From contig NZ_VOBN01000001.1 of NCBI RefSeq assembly GCF_008370045.1, forward strand, positions 1,143,964 through 1,207,963: a stretch of DNA of 64,000 bases, read 5' to 3'. Positions 63,291-64,000 of this stretch are shown one piece after another. Every line of letters begins with the position of its first letter. Positions within the stretch are counted from its first letter, which is position 1. Under the pieces are notes generated by a model, which was given only the letters and a program-made list of their open reading frames with translations, was not told the origin of the DNA and did not search any database. A program made the translations under genes and the position numbers. The stretch is from Pseudomonas sp. ANT_J12. GTDB lineage: Bacteria > Pseudomonadota > Gammaproteobacteria > Pseudomonadales > Pseudomonadaceae.

Positions 63291-64000
<710 letters not shown>

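Overview
The window reads as a chromosomal segment of a Pseudomonas, most likely of the P. fluorescens group. It is GC-rich and carries REP-like intergenic repeats with sequences typical of that group. It also has recognisable Pseudomonas core loci: mmsAB, yfiBNR, recCBD and an rRNA operon. No insertion sequence, integrase, tRNA or CRISPR array was seen. Families are assigned by reading motifs by eye; no database was searched.

Layout, left to right. (1) 1-4.8 kb: the end of a PAP2 lipid phosphatase, a membrane-anchored histidine phosphatase, an HBM-type chemoreceptor with a probable FliA promoter, a four-copy 137-bp palindromic repeat array and a small membrane-anchored hypothetical. (2) 4.8-15.7 kb: six leftward genes (AGPS-like FAD enzyme, GlpD-like oxidase, FGGY kinase, secreted zinc phospholipase C-like enzyme, DUF1302 and DUF1329 envelope proteins) with a divergent AraC regulator, suggesting uptake and breakdown of glycerolipids, possibly ether lipids. 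(3) 15.7-22.4 kb: a VOC protein and a tight five-gene leftward operon (carbamoyltransferase, MFS transporter, HAD phosphatase, DUF218 protein, N-acyl-D-amino-acid deacylase) of unknown purpose. (4) 22.4-28.4 kb: redox and regulatory genes (SDR, two LysR, MdaB-like, quinol monooxygenase, TauE/SafE, NAD(P)H oxidoreductase, MerR).

(5) 28.4-46.9 kb is the most interesting part. A flavin reductase, a LysR DNA-binding-domain-only ORF, a UbiC-type chorismate lyase, an ArsR regulator, a complete RND efflux system, an acyl-CoA-dehydrogenase-fold monooxygenase, a beta-hydroxyacid-dehydrogenase-like reductase and a luciferase-like monooxygenase are followed by a five-gene sugar operon: double left-handed beta-helix acyltransferase, glycosyltransferase, a 725-residue fusion of two alpha/alpha toroids, rmlB and rmlA. 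Three promoter regions here carry one 20-bp palindrome (xGTACG-N8-CGTACx) between -35 and -10 boxes, and a fourth weaker copy covers the -10 of the sugar operon. This suggests one regulon making, decorating and exporting a small molecule that I cannot match to a known pathway.

(6) 47-64 kb: a cupin protein, the valine-catabolic mmsA-mmsB pair with a divergent LysR gene, the c-di-GMP module yfiR-yfiN-yfiB, recC-recB-recD with overlapping stops and starts, then the 5S gene and the 3' end of a 23S gene of an rRNA operon transcribed leftward.
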